Origin: Rhipidocladum racemiflorum | Lineage: Eukaryota > Streptophyta > Magnoliopsida > Poales > Poaceae | NCBI GenBank assembly: GCA_036346355.1 | Contig: CM070572.1 | Location: 3,169,001-3,233,000, forward strand | Reading direction: 5' to 3' | Length of the DNA: 64,000 nt | Notes under the pieces: generated by a model | The model's input: the letters and a program-made list of their open reading frames with translations, nothing else | What the model was told of the DNA's origin: nothing | Database searches by the model: none | Program-made: the position numbers and the translations under genes | In this document: positions 1 to 12,664 of the stretch, piece by piece | Layout of the letters: the number at the start of each line of letters is the position of its first letter | Position numbering within the stretch: position 1 is the stretch's first letter

Positions 1-623
1 CTGTGTAACATTTCAGCTATGTTGTTCAGGCGCCATCGAGCACATTAGCTGGTGATGAACCCTGTGAAATTTAAGTTTAATCGGTTACCATCCGGAATCA
101 CTATTGTTTTGTTACAGTGCCACGCTACGTGGTAATATTCATAAAGGCGGAGAAAAAAAGAAAGGGTAATCTTGCCGTCACGCCGCCTCTACCGGCCTTC
201 TCATGTACTCCGTATTCCCGTGTCGTGCGCTGATAAATAACATGCCACTTGCTTCGCTACCGACATTACTTGGATACATACAATGCCATCCTACTTATAC
301 ATGTCGGTGTGCTCTTGTTCGGGGCGGCTGGTTACATACAAGAGCCAGTGAACTGCAATTTATAATTATCATAACCCAAAATCCTCTAATCAACAGCACA
401 TCAGCAACAGGTCACATGTAAATAATGGGCAAAGGGAATCAATGGTTCATGGCTTCATGCATCATGATGACACACCTAAGGTCAAATTTGACGCATGGGT
501 ATCATGATGACACACCTGAGATCGAAATTTGACGCATGGGCACAGTTGCACTTTAGGTTCCCAATTGCGGGTTCTCATTCACAAGAGAGTACAACTCTTG
601 GGGTGGAGAGGTTCAACTGACAA
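1..623. other. 3' flank of the neurochondrin gene, no gene seen
   Basis: This stretch follows the stop codon of the minus-strand neurochondrin gene, so its right part should be 3' UTR. A 72-codon open frame at 203-421 shows no recognisable domain and is probably chance. A two-copy direct repeat of about 39 bp lies at 461-540. I see nothing else that can be supported. Confidence 0.5.
461..540. repeat. two-copy direct repeat, unit about 39 bp
   Basis: Two adjacent units (461-499 and 501-540) both begin ATCATGATGACACACCT and end with GACGCATGGG. They differ by a few substitutions and one inserted base. The repeat lies just downstream of the neurochondrin stop codon, in the likely 3' UTR or flank. 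No function is evident. Confidence 0.8.
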
Positions 624-3600
624 TCACACAGATACATGCTGCTGTACAACATCTTTAACATGTGGGAATCGATCAGCCCACCGCATATAACCTGCAACCA
701 GTACAAAAAAAAAAACAAAGTCAGATATCAAATGAGGCTCTCTCTCCGGCTTTTTTTAGGTTAGCGGCGCATCTACCTGATACAATGATTTGCTTTTGAT
801 TAAATTGTTCCCTGTCATCGTCAGGGATATCCTGCAGATTTACACACAAAACCATCATTATACTAGCACATTCAGCAGGACAAAAATTCCATTGTAAAGT
901 AGAACCTCCCTGGAGCATAAAATCCCATTAAAGAGATGCGGTCACTAATTACCTGATGCAAACTTCTGACAATGAGCTCAGACAAACTCCCAAGGGTCTT
1001 GGAGTCAAAATCAGAGCAGCTAAACAGAAACTCTTCTGATGTTAAGTCCAACACCATCGTGCATAAGCTGGAGGCCGTCATGATAACTGATGAAGCATCT
1101 GTGGTTCCTATACGCAATCACACATAATGATAGTTATTGATCAGCACGGTGATAGTTATTGATCAGCACATGACGAGTATCAACAGATAAAAGGTAAATT
1201 TAATTATTTATGACGCTCAAAGATATCTATTTCAGCTAATGTAAATAAATTAGGATCAGAATATACCAGCCCATGTAACAAGTGCTTGTAAGAGGCGAAC
1301 AAAACAAGACTCCACTGGAATATGAGCATTTTCTCTCTACAAAGTACCAACAAGCTGTTATCCTTTCTCATGTTAGGCAAAATAGACTCTTTCAAACAAC
1401 GTAGTCACTTACATTTGACATAAAGTTTATGATGGTATCACATGCCAAAAACATGCCACCGTTGTCGATCATCATTCCATCCTGCTCAGTCATTTTAATA
1501 AGGCACTCTATAACCTGTAAAGACAGACATAGCCAAATCAATTGCCCACAATCTCAGGAAAAAGCTGAATGATACCTCTGATATGCAAAATGTCTGTCAA
1601 TAGTTGACGAAGTTAATGCAGCTATCGCATGGATTCTTTTCAATCAATAAGCCTTGCATCAAAATTTATTGGCACCTACAAGCAACTAGAATGTTTACGC
1701 CATGACATTCTATAATATATAATCACTGAATATTAGCTCTTGAGAGCTCTACTTCATGTTCTTCTTGAATAGAGGTTCCGATTGACAGAAAATAAAGCAC
1801 CTTTTACACTTGAACAATAACATGCTGACAGGAGAGAAAAATATCAAGGGACATGCAAGATGAACAAGGCTAACCAGCAAGGCAAATTAATTTGAGGGAA
1901 CGAATAGAAGGGAATTCACAATCAAGTTCAAGAAGATGAACAAAAAATAAGCCTACTTACTGTTTTATAGCCTCCAAATGATGCCAACGTTCTACATCCA
2001 TCAGCCTCCATTGTTATTTGGGATAGCATTGGAAGCATGAAGACAATAGAATAGAAGGGGCTGTGTGCAAAATTGTTACTTTATATCATCAATATATTGC
2101 ATTACAAAAGAAGACACCTACATCTGCAGAACACAAAATAGAGAACGCAACCTTGATTCATCTTGACCCTCGATAGAAAAGATAAATTCCAATAGATGTC
2201 TAGTTTTCTCCTTGCAGGCATATGGTGCCTCTGCCAGATAACTGCAACAGAGCACCGTGTAAATGTGGTTTTCTAACAAAAGACATCATATATTCTACAG
2301 GAGCTTGTGTTAGAGGCTTCACTTCACTCTTTAAGAACCACTTGGTTAACAGTTTATGTACATGATATGCATAAGAAATATGAAGTGGCCAAAGTGTAGA
2401 TGTATTTGTTTCACATGGTCAAAACTAAAAAGTCAAAACCAACTTAAGTCTATGTCTATCATGTTAAAGTGAGTAAGCAGTTCATCATGATGAGCAGCAC
2501 AAGCAGGTGGAGGAACTAGTGTTTATAAGAGTGACAGCTAATGGACCTTTAACATAACTAGCAAGGTGGCCTACGTGCTTGCGCGTGCGTCATCCTTAAA
2601 GCATGTTTAAATAACTTGTAAATACATATGTGGTTTTGCTCTTTGGAAAATAGATCATTGCAGAACTTTCTTTGTGATATTTTGGTATTATATATTATAA
2701 GATAAAATATACTCAACTCCGTTTCGCAATACTTATCATATGTGATCGAAATTTTCTTCTAAATACTTACATAGCAAAACAGTAAGCGTAGCATAACATA
2801 GCATTTTTCATTTATATCACCATCTCTTAATTTCATTATTGCAATGCTCGTCTCTTTCTTTCAGTACTTCTTTTAGTGCACATCACATTACTTATATCGG
2901 TATAGCCGAGTGAACGCCTATTGATATATCACTTTCTTAATCTTTTCATTCCGTAAAGGTTCACCAAATAAAGAGCTGGACTATTTCCTTTGTCATCGAC
3001 TTTTATTACATAAATGTTAATAATTTATATATATGTCAATCAAATTCCTTACCTTTTTTTTCTCTCAAACTAGCATATTTTTTGGAATTTACATTCTGAA
3101 TAAAACAAAATTATAAATTTTACACTTAGTATGGTATTAAAAAACAATCCCTAATTTCTTTTATTTTTATTCAGTTTCCAATTTCTTGTTTTAATTTAGT
3201 AAGTTAGAATCCATGTATAAATCAAACTGCTAATTTTTATTCCGAATTTCAGTTATGTACAGGTTTTAATTTGGAGTTCGTATGAAAGTTAAATCGCTGG
3301 TTTCCTTTTAACATTATTCCAAAATTTTGTTATTTTTTATTGTAATTGGTATGGATTCTTTCTTCTAATCTAAGCGGTTAATTTTATTGTTATTTTTTAT
3401 TTAATTTCGAATATTGGTTTTAGGTTAGATTTCCATTTTTTAATTTTTATTCTGAATTTTAGCTATGTATGAGTTTTAATTTGGAATTCAATAATTCATA
3501 TGAAAATCAAATGAATAATTTCTTTTTATTTTTTATTCCAAAATTCTGTTATTTTTTATTGTACTTGGCATAAATTCTTTCTTTTAATGTAAGGCATTAT

Positions 3601-6600
3601 AAGTTGGGTTCGTAGATAGACGGTTACATATTTTTCTTTAAATAATAACATCAAATGGCTACTATAGTTCAACTTAGACAGAGTCCATCAGATTAAAGGC
3701 CAAATATTTTGCTTTTTTCTGAGAATTTTTGGTATATTCTTATTTTTTGTTAAAAAAGATCTGATGGCGGCTGTAATTAGGGTCCACCAGATTAATGGCT
3801 AGATGTTTTGTTTTTTTGTTATAATTTCTAGCCTATTTCTCTTTTTTCTTAACAACACTTCATGAGCTTTTAATGTATAATTTTTTTTTTTAATTTCACA
3901 TATTAGTTTTAGGTTAGAATTGATATACAAATCCAACGTTATAACTCGGGACCGCTAGATAGATGGTTAGATTTTTTTTTACAATAATAACATCCAATGG
4001 TTACTATAGTTCAACTTAGTTATGGCACACTAGATTAAGGAACTAGATGTTTTGCTTTTTAATGAGAATTTCTAGCATATTCTTATTTTTTGTTAAAAAG
4101 ATTCGATGGCGGTTGCAATTAGGGTCCACCAGATCAGGGGCTAGATGTTTTACTTTTTTGCGAGGAATTTTAGGCTATTTCTCTTTTTTTTTAGCAACTC
4201 TCCATGAGCTTTTAATATATAATAATTTTTTTTTAATTTAATTTCGCATATCAATTTTAGATTAGAATTCGTATACAAATTCGATTACTAATTTTTATTC
4301 CAAATTTCAGCTATATAGAGGTTTTAATTCGGAGCTCGTATGAAAGTTAAATGGTTGATTTCCTTTTATTTTTATTATAGTTTTTGTTTTTTTTATTGTA
4401 CTTGGTATGGATTCTTTCTTCTAATCTAAGCCATTAATTTTATTGTTATTTTGTATTTAATTTCAAATATTTATTTTAGGTTCAATTTGATATACAAATC
4501 CAACTACCAATTTTTACCTATTTTTATTTCGAATTTTAGCTAGGTAAGGGTTTTAATTTGGAGTTCATATGGAAATCAAACGGTTAATTTCTTTATATAT
4601 TTTTATTCCGAATTTCTGCTATTTTTTATTGTACTTGGCATGGACTATTTCTTTTAAACTAAGCCGTTATAACTCGGGTCCGCCAGATAGACGGTTAGAT
4701 GTTTTCTTTTTTATGAGAATCGCTAGCATATTCCTATTTTTTTGTTAGAAATATCCAATGGCAGTTGTAATTAAGGTCCACCAGATTAAGGGCTTGATGT
4801 TTTGCTTTTCATGAGAATTTCTAGCATATTTCTCTTTTTTCTTAGCAACTCTCCATGAGCTTGTAATATATAGTAGATAATAATTGTTTTAAACTATTAT
4901 CTCCAAGCAGCAACTCTCAACAAAACAAAAATGCACATAAAGAATCCATAAATTGTCCAACAATAATAAGAGGAGCACACCTTCCTACTATTCTCACAGC
5001 TGCCAAAAGATCATCACCTTTTCGTTGCCCATGATCCTATCAAGTTTCATCCTGTTAAGATATCTTCCAATACTAGTAGGTCATAATCGGTTGATCAGAA
5101 TATGTACCTTTGCATCCTGCAGAAAGTCTAAAACTAAATCGATAGTCTCATTTAATCCTGTAATAGCCTGCATAATGGTGCTCTCACGGATAGTCTGACT
5201 TGGCGTACCTGCATACAATTATAAGATCTTGTTTCAAGGAGAACGGTAGGGGAGGACTATGGTTTTTAGACTTAGTAGGCTTGCTATTGGCCAATGAATA
5301 CAAACTTCCATAAAAGGCTACAAAAAGGGAAACTGAAGGGTAGCAAGTATAGAAGAGGAAATGGCATCATCTTACAAAAGCAGTGTTAGTTTCACCCTGA
5401 AACTTCAGAGTTCAGATAGTACCATGCAAAACTAGTGTTAATGCCAGCATATTCAAAGTGGTAGTGCAATTTAGGTGGTAGTGCAATTTAGGTTTATAAA
5501 TGAATTGCAGAATACATCACCAGAATTTAATATCAATAACAAGAACATATGGAGCTTAGCTTCGATGACGAAAGTCATGGAACTAATAACCACCATGCTA
5601 TTGAATGTGTTGCTAAATTAGCACATCTGGGGATCCAATAGTATTTGATCCACTCTTTTACACTTTCAAAAAGTGATTTCCCTTTGTTTAGATACTGTCA
5701 TGAGTGCTGCGTTACCATGTAGCAGCACATGTACATCAGCATGCTCATGCATGTTTTTAAACTCCTAAGACATATAACATGGAATGTCCTTGTGAGAAAC
5801 TAATGATGCAGAAATGGAGGGTTACCATCGTATTATTGCATCAACAGACACAAAACATCGGCTAAAAGCTAGAGAGGTTTGCAGCCCATGGAACCAAATA
5901 TAGTCAAGAAGATGGTGAACATACCTTCACCACTACTGGCATTTGATATCATTTTGATTATTCTTTCTATTAGTGAAAATAATATAGCCAGACTTCTCTG
6001 TTTCTGACTGATGGCATCATCTGTCTGAGAATTTTTTGATGACTCATACTTCAAATAAGCAAGTTCATTTAGAAGAACAGCAACTTCAACTCTTGCAGAT
6101 TCTAGGACAAGCAGTACAAATCTGCAGAAATCACAAATTGTTATACCAATGAAAAAAGTTGCATCCACCAGGATACAGGACATGGTGTGAAACTTACTTG
6201 TCAACAGGCATCACATTCTGATTGTCAGGGATTTTATAATCTTCCGACAACCAATTCTCACCTAGTATAGACATCATGCACTCCGCCAATAGAAGAGCTT
6301 GCAGCTTTTCGGAGGATACTGACCAGTGGACAAAGCTATAATGTCATGGATCGTCTCAAAAAAGAAGGGAAATACTAATGCTAGTTAAGTTTCATTCTTT
6401 TATACTAAAGAATTTCCTTTCACGGTACTCCTGAATTAGCATACACTACAGTTCTGCTGCTCCAAGCAATCTACATAAACCGCCTTGCAGCTTAGGGAAA
6501 ATGTAAACTAAATCTACTAATACAAGAAAATGCTACACTCCTATAGTAGAGGAGGCAGACAACTAAAACAAAGAAATAATTCCAAGATAACGGATAGATC

Positions 6601-8725
6601 TAAGCACATCTCTATATAGATTTTCACTTTTACTGCATTCGAATAGAATAGTTGTTATAGCAAAAGGCAGACCATATTAGCACTTTCATCCTTGGTGAAT
6701 GCAGTTGATTCTTAAACATATGATGTAATGGGTATTTTATCAACTTAACCAATGAATTATAACCTCACAATAGTACAGCAACAAATACTGCTTCATTTAA
6801 AAATATGAAGTACAGACATACCAACACGGTTTTGGAGAATGGCTGTAATCCCAACTCTGATGTGAGATTCCCAAATCGTGGATGGCATTGATCTCAAGGC
6901 ACCATGAAGTGGCTTTAGTGTTCAAACAACAAAATAAAAGGGAGTTAAACTAAAATCATTAGGAAGAACTCATCAAATATAATGTATAACTAAACATATT
7001 CCCACGGTTAAAATAAAACAAAAGGGAGGAATAAAAAAGTAATTCGTACAGATTCCTTTTGGGATAGGAGGGTGGTAAGCATGTGCAGTGATTCAAATTT
7101 AACTGCAGTATGAAGAACAGCAAAAAACCTGGCAAGAGAGGTCACCTGAATTGCAATGAAAAGTGCAGACCAAATAATCAAGTTAGCAATGCTGAAACGA
7201 GAAGCGTAGAAAGATTCGGGCAAAAGATTCCAATATGCCATCCTTACCATGCTTGTCATGCCTTGCAGTTTCTCCACACTCATTTTGTCTACTCTGAGTT
7301 TATGGACAAGTAACTGTATTAGACGAGTGGCAAGCTCTAAGCACCTTGAGCCTACAAACAAAATAATTAAGCAGCTGCATAAGCATTCAATCTAACTCAG
7401 GAAAATATAATGTGTTATTGAACACTAATACCTAACGGCATCCACCAATCAACTTCGGCAAATATTTATCAATTAATTCTTTTTTTGCAAGTTCATGACT
7501 CTAATTCATGTACCAACAGTGTGACTGCTAACTAGAACACTGATTCAATATACCATGCAAATTGTTCATCTACGTTGAACTTTCAAGCCCACTTTTCAAA
7601 GCAGAGTATCAAAAGCACCCATCAGCCATCCAGGTACACAAATTTAAAATGTGGAAGCTAAGGTCTGTCATCTACAAATATCACTGCTACCATTCCTCAG
7701 TAGGATAAAGGAAGGACTGATCCAAAGCACAGTATAAAGATGAAATTATTAAGAAAACAACAAACTGGCAACAAAAAATCGATACCATCTGGAAAGCTTG
7801 GGATTTGAAGGAAGAGGATGTCCATTACTCCAGTCTCACAAAACATATAAGCCCCATCGTCCGAGGCAATTGCAATAAGCGACAGAAGTTCAAAACATTC
7901 TTCAGTAATTGTCAGATCAGATCTGCACATGATTTGGCTACAGTCATAAGCAAATGTGCTTCGCAAAGCAAGCATCCAAAGTAGTTGGTAAAATTAAGCA
8001 GTTGGCCTAAGCTCTTTACAGATTCTGACAGGATTGTGCAGGTTTACTCAATTGACGAGCACTGCAAAACCACAAAAATGTTTCAACGTGTACAACTTCA
8101 ATTGCACCAGTGCTACCTTACATGAGTATAGGAAAGTAACAGAGTGAAATTTCTTACGATTTGGAGACGACCTCGGCGATGAGAGGCACAGTAGAGACAA
8201 CACCCTCGTCGGCGGCAACCTCTGGGATGCGCGCGAGCCCAGCAAGCACCGTCGCGGCAAGCCGCAGGTACGCCTCCCGCTCCTCCTCCTTCCCACCCTC
8301 TACTTTCCCCAACCCTGCACCCACAAAGCAATACCCAATGACGCAGGCGACAAGGCAAACTGCAAAGCCGACGCCCAGCCACCACTCCCACAGGCGAACC
8401 ACTCGAGGCGCGCGTTTTGCCTAGCGTTTACCGGTGTTAAGGAGGCGGCGGAGGAAGCGGGGCCCGACGGCGCGGTAGACCTCAGCGACGGCTGCAGCGT
8501 CGCCGGCGCGGCACACGTTGGCGGCGATGAGGAGGCCGGCCAGCTTCTGCTCGTCACGCTCGCCCCGGAGGAGGCGGAGGCAGTCATCGAGCGGCGGGGT
8601 GGAGGCCGGCATCGGCGCGGCGGCGGCCGGGGTCGGGGAGGAATCCTGCAGGAGATGGAGACGGAGAGGTAAGGTGAGCGAGACGAATGGCGCCAGGAGC
8701 GGAGGGGGAAGCTAGAGAGTACCAT
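624..8725 (-). CDS. neurochondrin family protein (ARM-like), 18 coding exons, 638 aa
   Basis: Coding exons, high to low: 8723-8725 (ATG only), 8432-8645, 8158-8314, 7786-7922, 7248-7351, 7050-7145, 6822-6912, 6198-6318, 5925-6121, 5108-5208, 4981-5036, 2152-2241, 1961-2060, 1413-1514, 1267-1336, 953-1107, 777-831, 624-691. All introns are GT/AG, every phase matches, and the sum is 638 codons plus stop. The N-terminus holds LDDCLRLLRGERDEQ and the C-terminus YMRWADRFPHVKDVV, signatures I associate with plant neurochondrins, with helical ARM-like sequence between. The next in-frame ATG (8612) would give 626 aa. The upstream start was chosen because the ATG abuts a GT donor and joins in frame to an exon after a good AG acceptor at 8646-8647. 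Animal neurochondrin acts in neurite outgrowth and vesicle-related signalling; the plant role is poorly known. The gene looks functional. Its 5' side is interrupted by a hAT element. Confidence 0.85.
2242..4980 (-). other. largest neurochondrin intron (2.7 kb), AT-rich
   Basis: This intron separates the exon ending at 4981 (protein segment DHGQRKGDDLLAAV) from the exon starting at 2241 (YLAEAPYACKEKTRH). It is far larger than the other introns and contains the degenerate repeat block at about 3160-4870. Open frames inside it are short and AT-rich. I see no gene within it. Confidence 0.75.
3160..4870. repeat. degenerate nested tandem repeat in the intron
   Basis: Blocks recur with an offset of about 1.05-1.07 kb (for example 3250 against 4305, 3465 against 4540, 3610 against 4678). 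Shorter sub-repeats recur at about 0.2 and 0.33 kb. A recognisable phrase is CCAGATAGACGGTTAGATGT with variants near 3610, 3950 and 4690, followed each time by a phrase like GAATTTCTAGCATAT. Copies differ by substitutions and small indels, so the amplification is old. No coding content or terminal inverted repeats were recognised. Confidence 0.65.
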
Positions 8726-8807
8726 GGATGCGAGCGGAGCGGCGATGTGTGCAAGTGAGGAGAGCGACTCCGCCGCCGCGTCGGAGAGATGGATGAGTAG
8801 AAGCGTC

Positions 8808-10263
8808 CAGTGGCGGAGCCAGGATTGTAATAAGCCTCGGGCCGAAAACTAAACGGCAATAACTAACGCTGAATACTATCCACACCAAAGTAGAATAAAA
8901 GGCAAGATATCGAACAAAGCATGCCTAAAAGATGTCACTATAACATAAGATCACATTGCCTGCCTATGTGGAATTAAGGCATGAATAATTAGAGTAATAC
9001 ACAATATGAGCATGCACCGCCATCTTAAACATGACAGTAGATAGGTCGCTTGTTTCAGATGGACAAATACTATGCTCTCTTAGCCTCATGTTGATCATAT
9101 ATTAGGGTAAATTTTACTATTTGTAATACTAAAAGATGATCATTAACACAATACTACAATTCGATACTTAGGCATCTCAAGTGTTTAACTTTCATACATT
9201 TCTTCATTATAGATTCAGTCATAAGAGCCAGATAACAGGATATTGATTACCATTATGAAACATTAGGTGTGATCAAACTATTAAGTAAATTCATCTGAAC
9301 AGGATAGCACTTTAATAGAACATCGTAATCCTTCATGCTGGCACAAACAAATGACAATTATTTAATACCATAGTTGCTTCATTTTGCCGTATGTTCGAAT
9401 TTTGCCTTTACTTCTATGCTTCAATGTGCTTCTCTAAATTTCTTTTCCCATCATATAGAGTACTATAAAATATTATACATCAGTAACTTTATTAACCAAA
9501 CAGTTTTCTTACTATTCTGCTGAGCTTTCTGATTGAAGTAATCTAGCTTAATCTAGCAATTAAAGATAACTAAAGCCACCATTCACAATTAAAGATAACT
9601 AAATCTACCATTCACAATTCAATGATTCACAGTTTTATCCTAGAAAAAAAAGGCAGTATTACACTAATACATTATTACTCATATTTCACTAATACATATT
9701 CAATGATTCACAGTTGCATCAAATCAGAGTTCCTAAATTGTGCATCAGTGCATCAATTGAAGAAGCTACCTTGTGGGGTCTGTAGAAGAACTGAAGAAGC
9801 TCCTCAAATCAGAGCTAAAGTCTCAACTCTCAAGTGACAAGCAGTGACTGAGTGAAGCACTGAAGGCTGAAGCCGACGGAGTCACGGCAACACGCCGTGA
9901 TGAACTCAAGTCGCAAAGGTTGTCCAGGCGCCGGGCGAGGCCGCGGGGCGGCGGCTGACGGGCGCCTTGCCGGGGCCACGGGCGGCGACCGACGGGCGAG
10001 GCCGCGGGGCGGCGGGCGACGGGCGAGGCCGCGGGGCGGCGGGCGACGGGCGGGCGCCGAGCCGAGCGGAGTTGCGGGGGGCGGCGGGCGGGGGCAGGGG
10101 CGGCTGTGCGCCGAATGCTTCGAGAGTTCTAGGGAGCCTGGGCGGCTGGGCGGTTGTGAAGCCGGCTGGCTGACCCGATTGGAAGAGGCCTCGGCCCAGT
10201 TAAAAAAAACTAATATTTTAAATTATTATTTGGGCTAGGCCTCGAGGCCCAGCTCCGCCCCTG
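8808..10263. mobile_element. non-autonomous hAT transposon next to the neurochondrin start
   Basis: The left end begins CAGTGGCGGAGCCAGGA. The right end, read on the minus strand, begins CAGGGGCGGAGCTGGGC. The element is flanked by a perfect 8-bp target duplication GAAGCGTC (8800-8807 and 10264-10271). An 8-bp duplication with such ends is diagnostic of the hAT superfamily. The 1456-bp interior has no transposase. It is AT-rich on the left and has a GC-rich minisatellite at about 9945-10070, with units like GCGGGCGACGGGCGAGGCC. Frames in that GC-rich part are low-complexity and not credible genes. Removing the element rejoins a continuous GC-rich leader upstream of neurochondrin. Confidence 0.88.
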
Positions 10264-10271
10264 GAAGCGTC

Positions 10272-10927
10272 CGAAGAGTTCGAGCAGAACAGCGCGTGGA
10301 AGTCGGCAGGGGGTTTTTGTGAGGTTCCGGTGATGGTGCTGCCGCTGCTGTGCTGGATTTGACACTGCTAGAACAAAAATGCGCCATGAACTCGCGATTT
10401 TGGACCATATCGGTGGGTAAGAATTTTAAAATAGACTGATAAATCGGTTAAATTTAAAAAACAAATTAAAAAATTCTAAAAAAATTATAGAATGTAAATA
10501 TCACGTGAAAATCAAGAGAAAATCGGTGCAAATCGGTTAAGAAATCGGCTTCGAGAAACAGTCAATTGGCCGGTGAAAATCGAAAGAAAATCGGAAGAAA
10601 ACGAGAGAAAATAGGTGAAAATCGAGACAAAAAATCGGCTTCGAGAACCATTCAACTAGACGGTAAAAATCGGGAGAAAATCGATCAAAATCAGAAGAAA
10701 ATCGAATTTTTTTCTTCAAGATTTTGGATTTCAAAACCATACGATATCTAGCGATTTTCTACTGAATTTTGAGCAATTTTTCCAATAATCTAAAAACAAA
10801 AATCGAGCGATTTTCTTAAAAAAGAAAAGTTGAACCCTGGCCATGACTTTATTTTCTGCATATATTTTGAACACGGGAGTTTTCTTTAAAGAAATTAAGA
10901 CTCGGGTCAATTTAGAACACTAGAATT
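10272..10927. repeat. displaced neurochondrin upstream region plus AT-rich GAAAATCG-type repeats
   Basis: The first 100 bases or so look like the original 5' leader or promoter of neurochondrin, pushed away by the hAT insertion. From about 10380 to 10830 the sequence is dominated by short units such as GAAAATCG. A larger period of about 90 bp is also present: the phrase ATCGGCTTCGAGAA occurs near 10546 and 10635. Frames on both strands across it are repeat-derived. No gene is seen. Confidence 0.6.
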
Positions 10928-10958
10928 TCTAAACTAATAAAAGTTTGAGTTTACCCTG

Positions 10959-11843
10959 TGTCGGTGTTTCGGGTACCGGCAATACGAATTTTTGGTTAGT
11001 GGGGGTCGCGCACTCCCTCTCATCGAATGGTTGACTCAGGAAGCCAGGGGTTTATACTGGTTCGGGCTGAACGTCCCTACTCCAGTTCGTGTTGTTTGGT
11101 GTGTATTGTTTCGCGAGACGAACGATTGCCAAGGGGTTACAGATGAGGCAGGGGTTCGATCGATCGATCTCCCTTGTGCTTGGCTGGGTTTCAGTTCTAT
11201 TGCCCGATCCCCCCTTGCCCCCGGAGTCCTGCCTCTCCTTATAGACTCGAAGATGGCAGGTTACATGGGAGTTTGGAGAGAAAAAGAAAGGGGTACTGTA
11301 CGCCTTGGAGTCTGGTCTTCTGTCTTGTCGTCCGACCGGGCTCCGCCTACCCCCACGCCGGGTTGGTAGTCCTGCGGCAGGGGGTCTTCGGTCGGGCTGA
11401 CAGGATGACGCACTGCCCCGTACGGCCGTCAGCTCTGGCAATTAATTGCATTTGACCTCAGCTTGGCCTCGGGAGGGGACGCTATCCTCCGTGATGTGTC
11501 AGGATGACGGGACCGGGTCTTGACTTATTGGCGAGTCCTCTGACATCCTCGGGAAGGGACCGCCTAACCTGGTACGGACGTCATGGGGTGGCGCACACGC
11601 AGGGCAGTTGGCCAGACATCAGCGCAGGGCTCGACCCCTTGACCGCTGGCGGAGCCGACTGACCGCGTGCTCCGTCCTCTACCTAAGAGGTCGGAGTCCG
11701 CCGACCGCTCGGAGCTGGTTCGAAACAGGGCTAGGTCCACTCTTTATGGCCCACGGGCCCTTCGCCAGAACTGGGCTTCTAAGGAGGTCAACCCGCTCGT
11801 TGTCCCAGGCTGATGGGGGTACCCATGGTATGTGTACTCGTCA
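10959..11843. mobile_element. solo LTR, 885 bp, TSD CCCTG
   Basis: The sequence starts TGTCGGTGTTTCGGGTACC and ends GTGTACTCGTCA, so it has TG...CA termini. Perfect 5-bp duplications CCCTG flank it at 10954-10958 and 11844-11848. It contains the phrase TTTATACTGGTTCGGGCTGA, typical of the transcribed part of grass gypsy LTRs. No internal region or second LTR adjoins, so this is a solo LTR left by LTR-LTR recombination. Removing it restores continuity of the Helitron H1 5' region. Confidence 0.85.
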
Positions 11844-11848
11844 CCCTG

Positions 11849-12592
11849 CTATATGGATTGTCCACACCTGCGCGCGGTCCAGCCCAACTCAATCCTTCTC
11901 GGCCCATTTCCCACGCGGACGTTTTGCAAAAACCGTCCCTGCTCACGCCTTCTCCCCACGTCTCCGACCCGGGGGCCACCGGATCTGGCCTCCCCTTGAG
12001 TTGCCGCTACCCTCAAGTCCACCTCCCCTCAAGGCCACCACAGCAGCACGAACACGCCCATAGGGGCCGCGGCGTCGTCGCCAAGCACGATGCGGCGGAG
12101 CTTCTCGCCTCAAGGCCTCCGACAAACCATGGCGGCGCGCCTAAGTGCGTCACAGACCGGCGACGACGCTGGTCCTTCAAGTGTCGCCTCCACTGCACTA
12201 ACTCCCACGAGTGTGTCTCGCCTCCTCCGTGACGCCCTAGCATACCAAGAATCGCATCACCATCCCCACGTCTTCCAGATCCGGTGCCCCGCCCACTCCT
12301 CGCCGCCGCTCTCGCTCTCGATGCACTCGCCGCCTGCCGTCCCCAGCCACCCATGCGCAGCCGCCACCCTCTCCGCCCATGTGCAGCAATGCCGCACCGG
12401 CCTCCCTCTTCCACTGCCGACACAGCCCCATCCCAATCGGCGCACCATTGGAGCCGCGCGCTGGAAAGCGCGTCCCCTTTTGGCGACTGCTCCGCGCGTG
12501 TTTTAGGGGTCCATGGGCGCCTGCTGCTCATTCGTCCCTATGCCGTCCTCCGTACGTGGTTGGGATTCTTCTTCGTCATCTTCTTTGCCGTG
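11849..12592 (+). other. GC-rich leader-like segment inside Helitron H1
   Basis: This segment lies between the solo LTR and the GT17-like exon. It is C-rich on the plus strand and reads like a 5' untranslated leader copied with the GT17 fragment. Several long open frames exist on both strands, but they are Pro/Arg/Ala-rich, overlap one another and show no domain, so none is called. It may supply a promoter or leader for the captured fragments; that is inference. Confidence 0.4.
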
Positions 12593-12664
12593 ATGGGGGC
12601 CAGGGCCGGCTACTACAACTGCAAGAAGACCGACGACATCTACGAGGGCGTCTGCGGCGACGAG
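12593..12664 (+). pseudogene. first exon of a GT17-like glycosyltransferase (fragment)
   Basis: An ATG opens 24 codons containing GYYNCKKTDDIYEGVCG and ends at a GTGAGA donor in phase 0. The Cys/Lys/Thr-Asp pattern matches, from memory, the N-terminal exon of plant family-17 glycosyltransferases (beta-1,4-N-acetylglucosaminyltransferase-like). The transmembrane and catalytic parts are absent. Instead, TOUGH exon 1 follows 180 bp downstream on the same strand. This is a captured fragment inside Helitron H1, not a working enzyme gene. Confidence 0.5.

Noticed and set aside
8044..8075. A tiny extra neurochondrin exon after the exon at 8158-8314
   Set aside because: It would break the phase; the exon at 7786-7922 joins 8158 directly in frame (SKS then DLTITEECF).
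9897..10238. 113-codon Gly/Arg-rich frame
   Set aside because: It is encoded by a GC-rich minisatellite within the non-autonomous hAT element.
10537..10751. Paired Phe-rich minus and Lys/Glu-rich plus frames
   Set aside because: Both are translations of GAAAATCG-type repeats.
11608..12531. Long overlapping open frames on both strands
   Set aside because: They are Pro/Arg/Ala-rich frames produced by GC-rich leader sequence, overlap each other and show no domain or conserved start.
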